Source: Candidatus Aminicenantota bacterium (GTDB lineage Bacteria > Acidobacteriota > Aminicenantia > UBA2199). Taken from it: a stretch of DNA of 6,657 bases. The notes beneath the pieces were generated by a model that ran no database searches, was not told the origin of the DNA, and saw only the letters and a program-made list of their open reading frames with translations. Shown here in pieces: positions 1 to 5,254 of this stretch (position 1 is its first letter; each line of letters opens with the position of its first letter). The stretch lies in contig CP070627.1 in NCBI GenBank assembly GCA_020355945.1, positions 6,439,760 through 6,446,416 on the forward strand, written 5' to 3'. The position numbers were made by a program, and so were the translations under genes.

Positions 1-1
1 A

Positions 2-2329
2 TATATAAAATACCTGGGAAAAGGTGCGACATCCAGGGTATTCCTGGTGTACCAAAAACACTTGAAGCAGTTTCGCGCCTTAAAAATAATGGAATACGAA
101 TACATTCACCTAATCGTGGAGAGCGAAAGTGACACCGACAGCATCGTGGAATTAAACGAAAGAAGGAAACGCTTTATTAATGAAGCCAATGCATACATGA
201 AGATTAAACACCCCAATGTTGCCGAAATCTACGATATTCGCCAGGTGGAAACCCAGAGAGGAAGAGAAATCATCGATATACCCTATATCATTATGGAGTA
301 TGTGGAAGGTGTGCCATTAAGCCATCTTTTGAAAAGTCAAAAACCTTTAAAAGTGGAAACAGCCGCAGCAATATCCGTGGATATTCTCGATGCACTCGAT
401 GCCATCCATCAAAAGGATATTATTCACCGGGATATCAAACCCTCCAATATTATGATTGAAAAGAGGACCGATAAAGCCACGATAATCGATTTCGGCCTGG
501 CCAAAGATATCCTGGAGGGGACACACATGACCTCGGTTGGGATGATAATGGGGACTTTTATATATATGTCCCCGGAACAATTTGAAGACTGCAGCAAGGT
601 CGGTCCGGGAACAGATATCTACTCCTTTGGGGTTATTTTGTATGAGATGTTAACCGGTAAGCCCCCTTATATGGGAAGCGCAAAAGAACTAATGCACAAT
701 CACATATACGGCGAAATCCCGGACATTAGAAAAGTTGATAATGACTTACCCGCGGTTATGGATACGCTAATAAGAAAAGCCATGGCCAAAAAAGAAAAGA
801 AACGGGGAAACGTCCGATATTATAAGGAAATACTTACGGATTTTATTAAAAAACCGGGACCTGAAAGTTTTGAAACAGTTATAAGTAGTCCCCCGGTTTT
901 TAAACCCAGGAATACTAAAAAGGTCGCTTATGCAGCAGTATTTATTTCTATCGTATTGATTTCTATTTTTCTTTATTTTTATCTCGCTCAAAAATCAGGT
1001 AGAATTGTCAATGACAGAGACGAAATTAGTACAGGGGGATTAGAACTACCGGATCCTGTTTACTATGGTTTATATAGAGATGAGCTTCGCAGATACTCCA
1101 AAAAACAAATATCAACGCTTCCTATGCCCTGGGTTGCTGCCTGTGCCAGGGAGGGCACCGTTATTTACCAGGATGCTTCCTTAACAGTCGATGGATTCCA
1201 GGCGGCTTATCTCCAGAGGTTTGAAGTGCTGGATAAAACCGGCGATAAATTAAAATTAAGAGAGTTGGATAAGCCATACCCGGGTACGGGTTGGGCTTCC
1301 ATGATGAATTTGATTTATTTACCCCGCGCCCTTAGAGATGAACGAACATCTACATATCAAAAAGTGGTATTCACCAACATCCGGGAGCAGCCGGAACCCG
1401 GGGAACCCGGTGATATTACCTTTTATAAAAGCCCGGGGTCGCCTAACCGGGAAAATATCTATGAAAAGCGGTGGCCGGGAATCCTTCGCATCGCATATGT
1501 CTATGCCTGGGAAAATAACGATCATGAAGATTCCCAATGGGTTTTAATCGGTGACAGCCCGACGATAAAGTCTGCATCGAAGGATGAAAACGCTTTTATA
1601 AAAGTTGTTTACGGGTGGTGTGAAACCAGCGGGCTATTTTCCTGGAACTCCCGCATGGCACTGGTACCCAACCGGGAGAAAAATGCCCGGGCCTATATTT
1701 TCAGAACGGACCGGGCTCTTATAAATTTTTACGGCAAGGCAGGGGCAAACGCTGTTCCCGACGCTGCCGACCTGCTGACCCCTGATTCATATAAGATGTG
1801 GAAAGACAGTAACTGGCCCTTTTTCCGGGAGAGAAAATTTTATAATCGCGTACAGGATTATATTAAATTGGTCTGCCAGGATGCGAAGTTCGGGTATGCG
1901 GTGGAAAAAGATCCCGGGTTTAGTGCATTTAATCAATTTAAAGAAGTTTATCTTTTCAGGAGAAGTGAAATCGATAAGATCAATCAAGACCTGGAAACCA
2001 CCCTGGAATTGTTGAAGTCCCGTAAAATAAATACCTTATGTAAAGAGCTTGTGGAATGGGTTTACCTCGAAGAGTACGCCCCCGGTAGGACCTTTAATGA
2101 ATATGCGCAAATGAATGACGGTATTACTTACAAAGAACTGGCCATCCTGTTCGATAAAACCCAGGACCAGATCGATAAAATGGATCCCCGCCGGTTCGAT
2201 GAAATCGAAGTAAAAGTTACAGCGGTAAGGGCAAGGCTGATGGATATAATAAATGATCAATCCGGCGAAAGATTCTTCGGCCCTTCGGATGATCCCTATA
2301 TATGGCTTTATGAAGAAGAATTACCGTGA
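2..2329 (+). CDS. Membrane-anchored Ser/Thr protein kinase, 5' end cut by the window
   Basis: A eukaryotic-like (Hanks-type) kinase that phosphorylates Ser/Thr on partner proteins, with the catalytic domain in the cytoplasm. The frame is open from base 2. Counting that codon as residue 1, the glycine-rich loop GKGATSRV is at 6-13, the ATP-binding Lys of ALK at 28, the helix-C Glu near 61, the catalytic HRDIKPSN at 142-149 (RD kinase), DFG at 163-165 and the APE-equivalent SPE at 190-192. One hydrophobic segment (about 308-329) follows, then roughly 445 residues that should lie outside the membrane. That part has an SH3-like stretch (REGTVIYQ to PGTGWAS), a W.LIG / GWCETSGLFSWNSRMAL stretch and a helical C-terminus ending YIWLYEEELP. 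These resemble, from memory only, the sensor regions of PpkA/TssR-like proteins. No PASTA repeats are seen. GTG at 47 cannot be the start because it lies inside the kinase fold. The true start is left of the window. Kinase identity is secure; the sensor-domain match is tentative. Confidence 0.93.
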   Translation, partial: YIKYLGKGATSRVFLVYQKHLKQFRALKIMEYEYIHLIVESESDTDSIVELNERRKRFINEANAYMKIKHPNVAEIYDIRQVETQRGREIIDIPYIIMEYVEGVPLSHLLKSQKPLKVETAAAISVDILDALDAIHQKDIIHRDIKPSNIMIEKRTDKATIIDFGLAKDILEGTHMTSVGMIMGTFIYMSPEQFEDCSKVGPGTDIYSFGVILYEMLTGKPPYMGSAKELMHNHIYGEIPDIRKVDNDLPAVMDTLIRKAMAKKEKKRGNVRYYKEILTDFIKKPGPESFETVISSPPVFKPRNTKKVAYAAVFISIVLISIFLYFYLAQKSGRIVNDRDEISTGGLELPDPVYYGLYRDELRRYSKKQISTLPMPWVAACAREGTVIYQDASLTVDGFQAAYLQRFEVLDKTGDKLKLRELDKPYPGTGWASMMNLIYLPRALRDERTSTYQKVVFTNIREQPEPGEPGDITFYKSPGSPNRENIYEKRWPGILRIAYVYAWENNDHEDSQWVLIGDSPTIKSASKDENAFIKVVYGWCETSGLFSWNSRMALVPNREKNARAYIFRTDRALINFYGKAGANAVPDAADLLTPDSYKMWKDSNWPFFRERKFYNRVQDYIKLVCQDAKFGYAVEKDPGFSAFNQFKEVYLFRRSEIDKINQDLETTLELLKSRKINTLCKELVEWVYLEEYAPGRTFNEYAQMNDGITYKELAILFDKTQDQIDKMDPRRFDEIEVKVTAVRARLMDIINDQSGERFFGPSDDPYIWLYEEELP

Positions 2330-2466
2330 AAATATTTTCCGTAAATCTGTATTCCCCCGCCGTAGGCGTTTTATCAAAATAGCCCGAAGGGCGCCATCCC
2401 ATTATTCCATTTTTCCAACATTCCATTATTCCAATTGCGGAGCGAAGCGGAGCTAAGTTCTCATAA
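2330..2466. other. Spacer after the kinase, with short direct repeats and small hairpins
   Basis: No gene is supported here. The 11-mer CCATTATTCCA occurs at 2399-2409 and again at 2423-2433, inside a pyrimidine-rich stretch. GCGGAGC occurs at 2437-2443 and 2447-2453, separated by GAA. Two 4-bp GC hairpins lie upstream: CGCC-GTA-GGCG at 2358-2368, followed by TTTT, and GCCC-GAA-GGGC at 2382-2392. The first could be a weak terminator for the kinase gene, but its stem is too short to call as one. The whole looks like degenerate intergenic repeat material. Confidence 0.4.
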
Positions 2467-2553
2467 TTATATTTTCAATTCCATTTCGGAAATATTCATA
2501 GGCAGCAGATCAAAAATTTCCTCGGAAGTCTCCCCGGCCGCTAACAATGAATA
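2467..2553 (-). pseudogene. Possible C-terminal remnant of a DUF433 (VapB45-like antitoxin) gene
   Basis: On the minus strand a 28-codon open stretch encodes YSLLAAGETSEEIFDLLP followed by about ten residues to a TAA at 2467-2469. DUF433 proteins typically carry a segment of the form LLAAGeTieEIL..YP near their C-terminus, and this fragment matches that pattern well in the first 18 residues. An in-frame TAA (2554-2556) lies directly upstream, and no start codon with a ribosome binding site is present, so this is best read as a scar of a lost gene. DUF433 members are small proteins often paired with PIN-type toxins; no partner is visible here. The assignment rests on a short match recalled from the family and could be chance. 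Confidence 0.35.
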
Positions 2554-2654
2554 TTAAACATTAAACAACACATATGCTAAATTTTTATGTTGAATCAGGG
2601 CCGACCTAAATCCACCACCAGATTTTCTTTTTTTCCGTAAAAAGGCATAGGTAG

Positions 2655-2675
2655 GGGTGAACCTCGTGTTCGCCC
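2655..2675. repeat. Short palindromic repeat (GGGTGAAC / GTTCGCCC hairpin)
   Basis: GGGTGAAC (2655-2662) and GTTCGCCC (2668-2675) pair through 8 bp with one G-T wobble around a 5-nt CTCGT loop. The surrounding TAGGGGTGAACCTCGTGTTC has the look of the GTAGGGGCGAACC-type palindromes found scattered between genes in many anaerobic Firmicutes and other bacteria. There is no T-tract on either side, so it is called as a dispersed repeat, not a terminator. Confidence 0.5.
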
Positions 2676-2720
2676 GAAACTGGGTCCAAATTTTTTTGAA
2701 GGATTAAAACGGGCTGGGTA

Positions 2721-2801
2721 ATGCTGGAAGTCATCCTGGGTTACATCATGCTGGGCGGCCTGATCAGCATACTTGCCAACAAACTGGCCCGGAGGAGTTG
2801 A
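2721..2801 (+). CDS. Possible 26-residue single-span membrane microprotein
   Basis: The reading frame starts MLEVILGYIMLGGLI, continues with a hydrophobic stretch to about residue 19 and ends in a basic tail (NKLARRS) before TGA. This is one membrane span with a positively charged end that would favour the cytoplasm. Third codon positions are strongly G/C (CTG, GTC, ATC, GGC, GCC), unlike the AT-rich DNA around it, which suggests selection as coding sequence. The weak point is the ribosome binding site: GAAGGA at 2698-2703 is 17 nt from the ATG, and the nearer GGGCTGGG is a poor match. A 13-bp stem-loop begins three bases past the stop codon. I do not recognise the protein and assign no function. 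Confidence 0.4.
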   Translation: MLEVILGYIMLGGLISILANKLARRS

Positions 2802-2803
2802 AG

Positions 2804-2844
2804 CAAGGGTGCGTCAAAGTCTTAAAAAACCTGATGCACCCTTG
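2804..2844 (+). terminator. 13-bp stem-loop just after the microprotein ORF
   Basis: CAAGGGTGCGTCA (2804-2816) pairs with TGATGCACCCTTG (2832-2844) over 13 bp with one G-T wobble, around a 15-nt loop. It starts three bases after the TGA of the small ORF. The following bases (AGAATCC) are not a T-tract, so this is either a non-canonical terminator or 3'-end stabilising structure, or the inverted repeat of a small element. Confidence 0.45.
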
Positions 2845-2845
2845 A

Positions 2846-2982
2846 GAATCCGAAATTCGAAGCACGAAATCGCGAAACTTGAAATTCGAAACAAATTCAA
2901 ATGAGCAAAATCCGAATGACCAAAACAAAAACTGCAACAGCAAATAGTTTGGACCTTTTGTTTTGAATTTTGATATTTTGTC
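2846..2982. repeat. AT-rich GAAATTCGAA-type intergenic repeat with partial inverted arms
   Basis: GAAATTCGAA appears at 2852-2861 and 2881-2890, with related CACGAAAT and CGCGAAAC motifs between. Further right, CAAAACAAAA (2921-2930) and TTTTGTTTTG (2956-2965) are perfect inverted arms, and CAAAAT (2906-2911) with ATTTTG (2975-2980) extends the imperfect dyad. Such AATCCGAAATTCGAAG... stretches are a known kind of dispersed, largely palindromic intergenic repeat in metagenome-derived and environmental genomes. Here only one side keeps the CGAA-rich motif, so the element looks incomplete. No coding potential is seen on either strand. Confidence 0.5.
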
Positions 2983-3074
2983 AAGGGCTAGCCACACCGT
3001 CTTACGAAGGTAGATATTTTCGTCAGAAGAAGTAGTCCCTAATATTCAAAAAAAGGGGATGGTGAATGCAAATA

Positions 3075-3098
3075 AAAATTTTCGCCTGTCCACTTTCC
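3075..3098 (+). repeat. Left copy of a 24-nt direct repeat flanking the DUF2442 module
   Basis: AAAATTTTC followed by GCCTGTCCACTTTCC. The same 24 bases recur at 3519-3542 with a single C-to-A change. The two copies are in the same orientation and lie 420 nt apart, enclosing the promoter, the MPTIRTF stub and the DUF2442 gene. The TGTCCACTTT core resembles insertion-sequence ends, but no transposase is present. Confidence 0.7.
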
Positions 3099-3124
3099 TT
3101 CCCTTTCCTTACTGGCAGCATTGC

Positions 3125-3165
3125 AAAAAATGGATACTTTCTTGACTTTTGTGTGTCCATTTTTT
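3125..3165. promoter_or_regulatory. Dyad bracketing the -35 of the DUF2442 promoter (possible operator)
   Basis: AAAAAATGGA (3125-3134) and TCCATTTTTT (3156-3165) are perfect 10-bp inverted arms. TAC (3135-3137) and GTG (3153-3155) extend the stem to 13 bp with one wobble, leaving a 15-nt loop. The -35 box sits in the loop and the right arm ends on the first base of the -10. That placement suits a repressor or autoregulator site. Read as RNA from upstream, it would also be a hairpin ending in T residues, so it could instead stop transcription coming from the left. Confidence 0.5.
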
Positions 3166-3170
3166 ATAAT
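3142..3170 (+). promoter_or_regulatory. Sigma-A type promoter for the DUF4160 stub and DUF2442 gene
   Basis: TTGACT at 3142-3147, a 17-nt spacer, and a perfect TATAAT at 3165-3170. Transcription should begin near 3177, about 43 nt ahead of the GTG at 3220 and 95 nt ahead of the DUF2442 ATG. This is the best-formed promoter in the window. Confidence 0.75.
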
Positions 3171-3219
3171 GATAGAGGCGAATATCGAATGCCTTAAAAC
3201 TTGTATTTGGAGGAATGTT

Positions 3220-3258
3220 GTGCCGACAATTAGAACCTTTAAAATAAATAAAAATTGA
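3220..3258 (+). pseudogene. 12-residue stub, probably the start of a lost DUF4160 gene
   Basis: GTG at 3220 follows GGAGG (3209-3213) at a 6-nt spacing, which is a good translation start. The product MPTIRTFKINKN then stops at TGA (3256-3258). DUF4160 proteins commonly begin MPTI.rf/MPTI.riG, and their genes commonly sit directly upstream of DUF2442 genes, as here. The simplest reading is that nearly all of the DUF4160 gene was deleted, leaving start signals and a few codons. The stop codon overlaps the GATGGAG ribosome binding site of DUF2442, so translation of the stub may still help load ribosomes onto the next gene. A short leader peptide of other origin is the alternative. Confidence 0.4.
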
Positions 3259-3271
3259 TGGAGTTATAACT

Positions 3272-3508
3272 ATGTATCCTGGAGTAAAAGAGGTTAAGCC
3301 CGTGGATGGGTATAAATTGCTTTTAATGTTTGAAAATGATGAAGAAAGAATATTTGACATGAATCCCTTTTTAAACAAAGGAATATTTAGGGATTTAAAG
3401 GATGTTGAAATGTTCAATACGGTTCATGTCAGTTTTGATACGGTTGAATGGGGGAATGGAGCGGATTTATGCCCGGAACTTTTGTATAAAGACAGCCATT
3501 CGGTTTAG
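3272..3508 (+). CDS. DUF2442 domain protein
   Basis: A 78-residue protein of the DUF2442 family. It opens MYPGVKEVKPVDGYKLLLMF, continues with the acidic FENDEERIFDMNPFL segment, then GIFRDLKDVEMFNTVHVSFDTVEWGNGADLCPELLY, which is the family's conserved C-terminal part. Length and motif order are those of an intact member. The ATG at 3272 has GATGGAG (3257-3263) eight bases upstream. It lies directly after the MPTIRTF stub and shares its promoter. Family knowledge: these small soluble proteins are often encoded next to DUF4160 proteins and the pair is sometimes suspected to be toxin-antitoxin-like, but biochemical function is not established. Family assignment is firm; no role is claimed. Confidence 0.88.
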   Translation: MYPGVKEVKPVDGYKLLLMFENDEERIFDMNPFLNKGIFRDLKDVEMFNTVHVSFDTVEWGNGADLCPELLYKDSHSV

Positions 3509-3518
3509 AAGCACACGT

Positions 3519-3542
3519 AAAATTTTAGCCTGTCCACTTTCC
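3519..3542 (+). repeat. Right copy of the 24-nt direct repeat
   Basis: AAAATTTTA followed by GCCTGTCCACTTTCC, identical to 3075-3098 except at one base. It begins 11 nt after the DUF2442 stop codon. Together the two copies could mark a duplicated target, recombination sites or two insertion-sequence end fragments. Confidence 0.7.
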
Positions 3543-3625
3543 CCGTTACAATATTTTCGTTGAAAACGACAAATTTTGCTTTCCTGGATAGCTTCCTGGA
3601 CTGGCTGTGAGCAGCGTGTTCCGTT

Positions 3626-3967
3626 TTATTGATTGACATCTCCCTTGTACATCAATTCATGACCGCAAAAGATCAATGCCAATTTGACCAGGGTGGTTTT
3701 CCCGATATTCTTTTTATATTTTTCACCGGTAATCAAATCCCTTAAACTCATATTGTCACGCATCCGACTCGTGATAAATTCAACCAGCGGTTCCCATTTC
3801 CCATCATAGGCCATGTCAGTCATCAAATCCGAATATTTGGACAGGTCCAGGTCAAAAATGTCGGTTTCACGATACGCTTCCATTATATAACCATAATATA
3901 AGTGTTTTACGGTTTCATTGGGAATCTTTAAACGGATTTTGTCCTTTTCGAATATTTTGAAAAGAGA
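3626..3967 (-). pseudogene. Remnant of an AAA-ATPase-like / PD-(D/E)XK nuclease family gene
   Basis: The minus frame is open from a TGA at 3968-3970 down to the TAA near 3626. It reads FEKDKIRLKIPNETVKHLYY, then MEAYRETDIFDLDLSKYSDL, then MTDMAYDGKWEPLVEFI and MSLRDLITGEK. This is the region between the ATPase-like and nuclease parts of AAA-ATPase_like (PF09820) / PD-(D/E)XK (PF08011-type) proteins, which are usually over 500 residues. After TGEK the normal continuation (a nuclease core of about 100 residues) is absent. The frame passes straight into NIGKTTLVKLALIFCGHELM, which resembles the extreme C-terminus of the family, and then stops. So the gene has lost its 5' part, including the Walker motifs, and carries an in-frame internal deletion with its junction near 3716-3724. 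ATG at 3881-3883 could allow an 85-residue product, but no good ribosome binding site precedes it. The GKTTL string is not a P-loop in this context. Confidence 0.7.
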
Positions 3968-3970
3968 TCA

Positions 3971-4229
3971 TTTTTAGAGATATCTGAGAACTTAGTGATT
4001 TGAGGTAAGTCAACAAACCCCGAAAGGTGGAAATGAATCGAGAACTTACTTTATCTTTTAGAATTTTGTGCCGGAGGGAGCATTTTGTAGCTCTTCGTCC
4101 GGTCACTCTTCTAGAAAGCCGTACGCGTATCACGAATGGGTGGGAATGTAAGAGCTTAGAAAACTATACACCCACCCATCCGCATTCTTTAAGTGTTTTA
4201 TCTATCTCTTAAAAAGTACTATGCTCTGT
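3971..4229. other. Gene-free stretch with two imperfect inverted repeats
   Basis: I see no supported gene. CCGGA...GAGC (4071-4081) can fold on GCTC...TCCGG (4090-4102), a 9-bp interrupted stem with an 8-nt loop. ATGGGTGGG (4136-4144) is matched by CCCACCCAT (4171-4179) across a 26-nt loop. GAGAACTTA occurs near 3985 and again near 4040. An open frame of 61 codons at 4027-4212 has no family resemblance and no clear ribosome binding site. The stretch resembles the worn edges of a mobile or repeat element, but I cannot name one. Confidence 0.4.
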
Positions 4230-4337
4230 GCCTCCGGCGGCCATAACCCTTTTTGAAAAAAGGGTTCTGGACTCCCAAAAACTTCTCACTAATGGGGGCT
4301 TTGTTTATCTTTTTCTTAGTGTTCCTTCGCGGCTAAA
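4230..4337 (-). repeat. Composite intergenic repeat with a strong hairpin
   Basis: Read on the minus strand this goes GCCGCGAAGGAACACTAAG, an A-rich run, GAAGTTTTTGGGAGTCCAG, a hairpin, then GGCCGCCGGAGGC. The hairpin is CCATAACCCTTTTT (4241-4254) with AAAAAGGGTTCTGG (4257-4270), 14 positions with one mismatch. Repeats built from a CGCGAAG..CACTAAG start, a GAAGTTTTTGG segment, a polypurine/polypyrimidine hairpin and a GCCGCCGGAGGC end are familiar from intergenic regions of many anaerobic bacteria. CACTAA (4287-4292) and TTAGTG (4316-4321) are a further inverted pair. The repeat-family call is from memory; the hairpin is plain in the sequence. Confidence 0.5.
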
Positions 4338-4367
4338 ATTATAATTCCTGTAGTTCAATATTCCTTC

Positions 4368-4395
4368 TTGACAATTCCATACCTTTTCTTATAAA
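4368..4395 (+). promoter_or_regulatory. Sigma-A type promoter of the SDR-thiolase-DUF35 operon
   Basis: TTGACA (4368-4373), a 16-nt spacer and TATAAA (4390-4395). The predicted transcript starts near 4402, giving an untranslated leader of about 84 nt before the ATG at 4486. The -35 is a perfect consensus; the -10 has one mismatch. Confidence 0.65.
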
Positions 4396-4402
4396 ATATA
4401 AA

Positions 4403-4413
4403 ATGATAATCAT
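4403..4413. promoter_or_regulatory. ATGATAATCAT dyad at the transcript start (Fur-like half of a Fur box)
   Basis: ATGAT-A-ATCAT is a perfect palindrome around one base and equals the central 11 bases of the classical 19-bp Fur consensus. The outer four bases on each side fit poorly (about 13 of 19 overall). It begins 7 nt after the -10 box, where a bound repressor would block initiation. It could be a Fur-family operator, or chance in AT-rich DNA. Confidence 0.35.
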
Positions 4414-4485
4414 GTGGAATAAATACCATAAAGACGCGAATTGGCGTAGATTCAACAGTTATGCCGTGAAAAAGGAGGAATAATA

Positions 4486-5235
4486 ATGGATTTAGGTTTA
4501 GAAGGTAAGAATGCAATTGTAACCGGAGGCAGCCTGGGTATTGGTACTGCTGTTGCCCTTGGCCTGGCCAAAGAAGGCTGTAATGTAGCGATCAACTACC
4601 GCCGCCACGACGCCGAAGCTAAAGAAGTGGCCCGCAAAATCGAGGAAATGGGCCGCAAAGGCCTGGCAATTAAAGCAGATGTGTCCAGCTACGATGACGC
4701 CCAAAACATGGTAAAAAAAGTTGTTGAAGAATTCGGCCGCCTGGATATCATGGTGTGTAACGCCGGCATCAATTGGGACGGTGTGATCTGGAAAATGACC
4801 GAAAAACAATGGGACACAGTGATCAACGTCAACCTCAAAGGCTATTTCAACTATAACAAAGCCGCGGCCATGGTTTTTAAAGACCAACGAGGCGGTAAGA
4901 TCGTTAACATCTCTTCCATCAATGGCCTGAGAGGCAAATTTGCCCAGACCAACTACTCCGCTTCTAAAGGAGGAGAAATAGCCATGAGCAAAGCCCTGGC
5001 TAAGGAACTGGGAAAGTTTAATGTGAATGTTAATGTTGTCGCCCCTGGCATGGTGATGACTGAAATGGCACTGAATATTCCCCCGGAGTTCCTTAACAAA
5101 GCAGTAGATGAAACGGTTTTAGGCAGGATCGCCTCTTCTGAAGATTGTGCCAATGTGGTGGTTTTTTTATGTTCGGACAAGGCCCGTCACATCACCGGGG
5201 AAGTGATCAAGATTGACGGCGGTCAATACATTTAG
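4486..5235 (+). CDS. FabG-type short-chain dehydrogenase/reductase
   Basis: A 249-residue cytoplasmic NAD(P)-dependent oxidoreductase of the classical SDR family, full length. The Rossmann motif TGGSLGIG is at 13-20, CNAG at 91-94, the structural Asn of VNLKG at 116, and the catalytic Ser144-Tyr157-Lys161 triad (NISS, then NYSASKGG). The cofactor-contact PG motif is at 187-188, and the C-terminal GEVIKIDGGQYI is typical of FabG-like enzymes. The start is set by AAGGAGG (4472-4478) seven bases before the ATG. It is the first gene of an operon, 19 nt ahead of a thiolase, which points to interconversion of 3-hydroxyacyl-CoA and 3-oxoacyl-CoA more than to fatty-acid synthesis on ACP. Acidic or basic cofactor-selecting residues after beta-2 (NYRRHD, 37-42) include two arginines, hinting at NADPH, but this is not decisive. 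Family certain, substrate unknown; the name fabG would be premature. Confidence 0.93.
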   Translation: MDLGLEGKNAIVTGGSLGIGTAVALGLAKEGCNVAINYRRHDAEAKEVARKIEEMGRKGLAIKADVSSYDDAQNMVKKVVEEFGRLDIMVCNAGINWDGVIWKMTEKQWDTVINVNLKGYFNYNKAAAMVFKDQRGGKIVNISSINGLRGKFAQTNYSASKGGEIAMSKALAKELGKFNVNVNVVAPGMVMTEMALNIPPEFLNKAVDETVLGRIASSEDCANVVVFLCSDKARHITGEVIKIDGGQYI

Positions 5236-5254
5236 GAATAGGAGGCTGTTAACA

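Noticed and set aside
47..49. GTG as the start of the kinase
   Set aside because: It falls between the glycine-rich loop and the ATP-binding lysine, and the frame is open to the left edge.
2358..2372. CGCC-GTA-GGCG plus TTTT as a kinase terminator
   Set aside because: A 4-bp stem with a 3-nt loop is too weak to call on its own.
3650..3715. GKTTL as a P-loop in the minus-strand remnant
   Set aside because: It lacks the preceding GxxG context and matches the C-terminal tail of the nuclease family instead.
4027..4212. 61-codon plus-strand ORF
   Set aside because: No family resemblance and no clear ribosome binding site; it spans two inverted repeats and has a low-complexity C-terminus.
2330..4480. 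CRISPR array, tRNA or riboswitch in the gene-poor region
   Set aside because: Repeats are few, unevenly spaced and of different kinds; no cloverleaf or recognisable aptamer core was found by eye.
4498..4887. 129-codon minus-strand ORF opposite the SDR gene
   Set aside because: Antisense shadow of a strongly coding SDR frame; no family features.
5213..5254. Longer thiolase start at TTG 5213
   Set aside because: It would overlap the SDR end and add residues foreign to thiolases. ATG 5255 has its own AGGAGG site and begins with the normal thiolase N-terminus.
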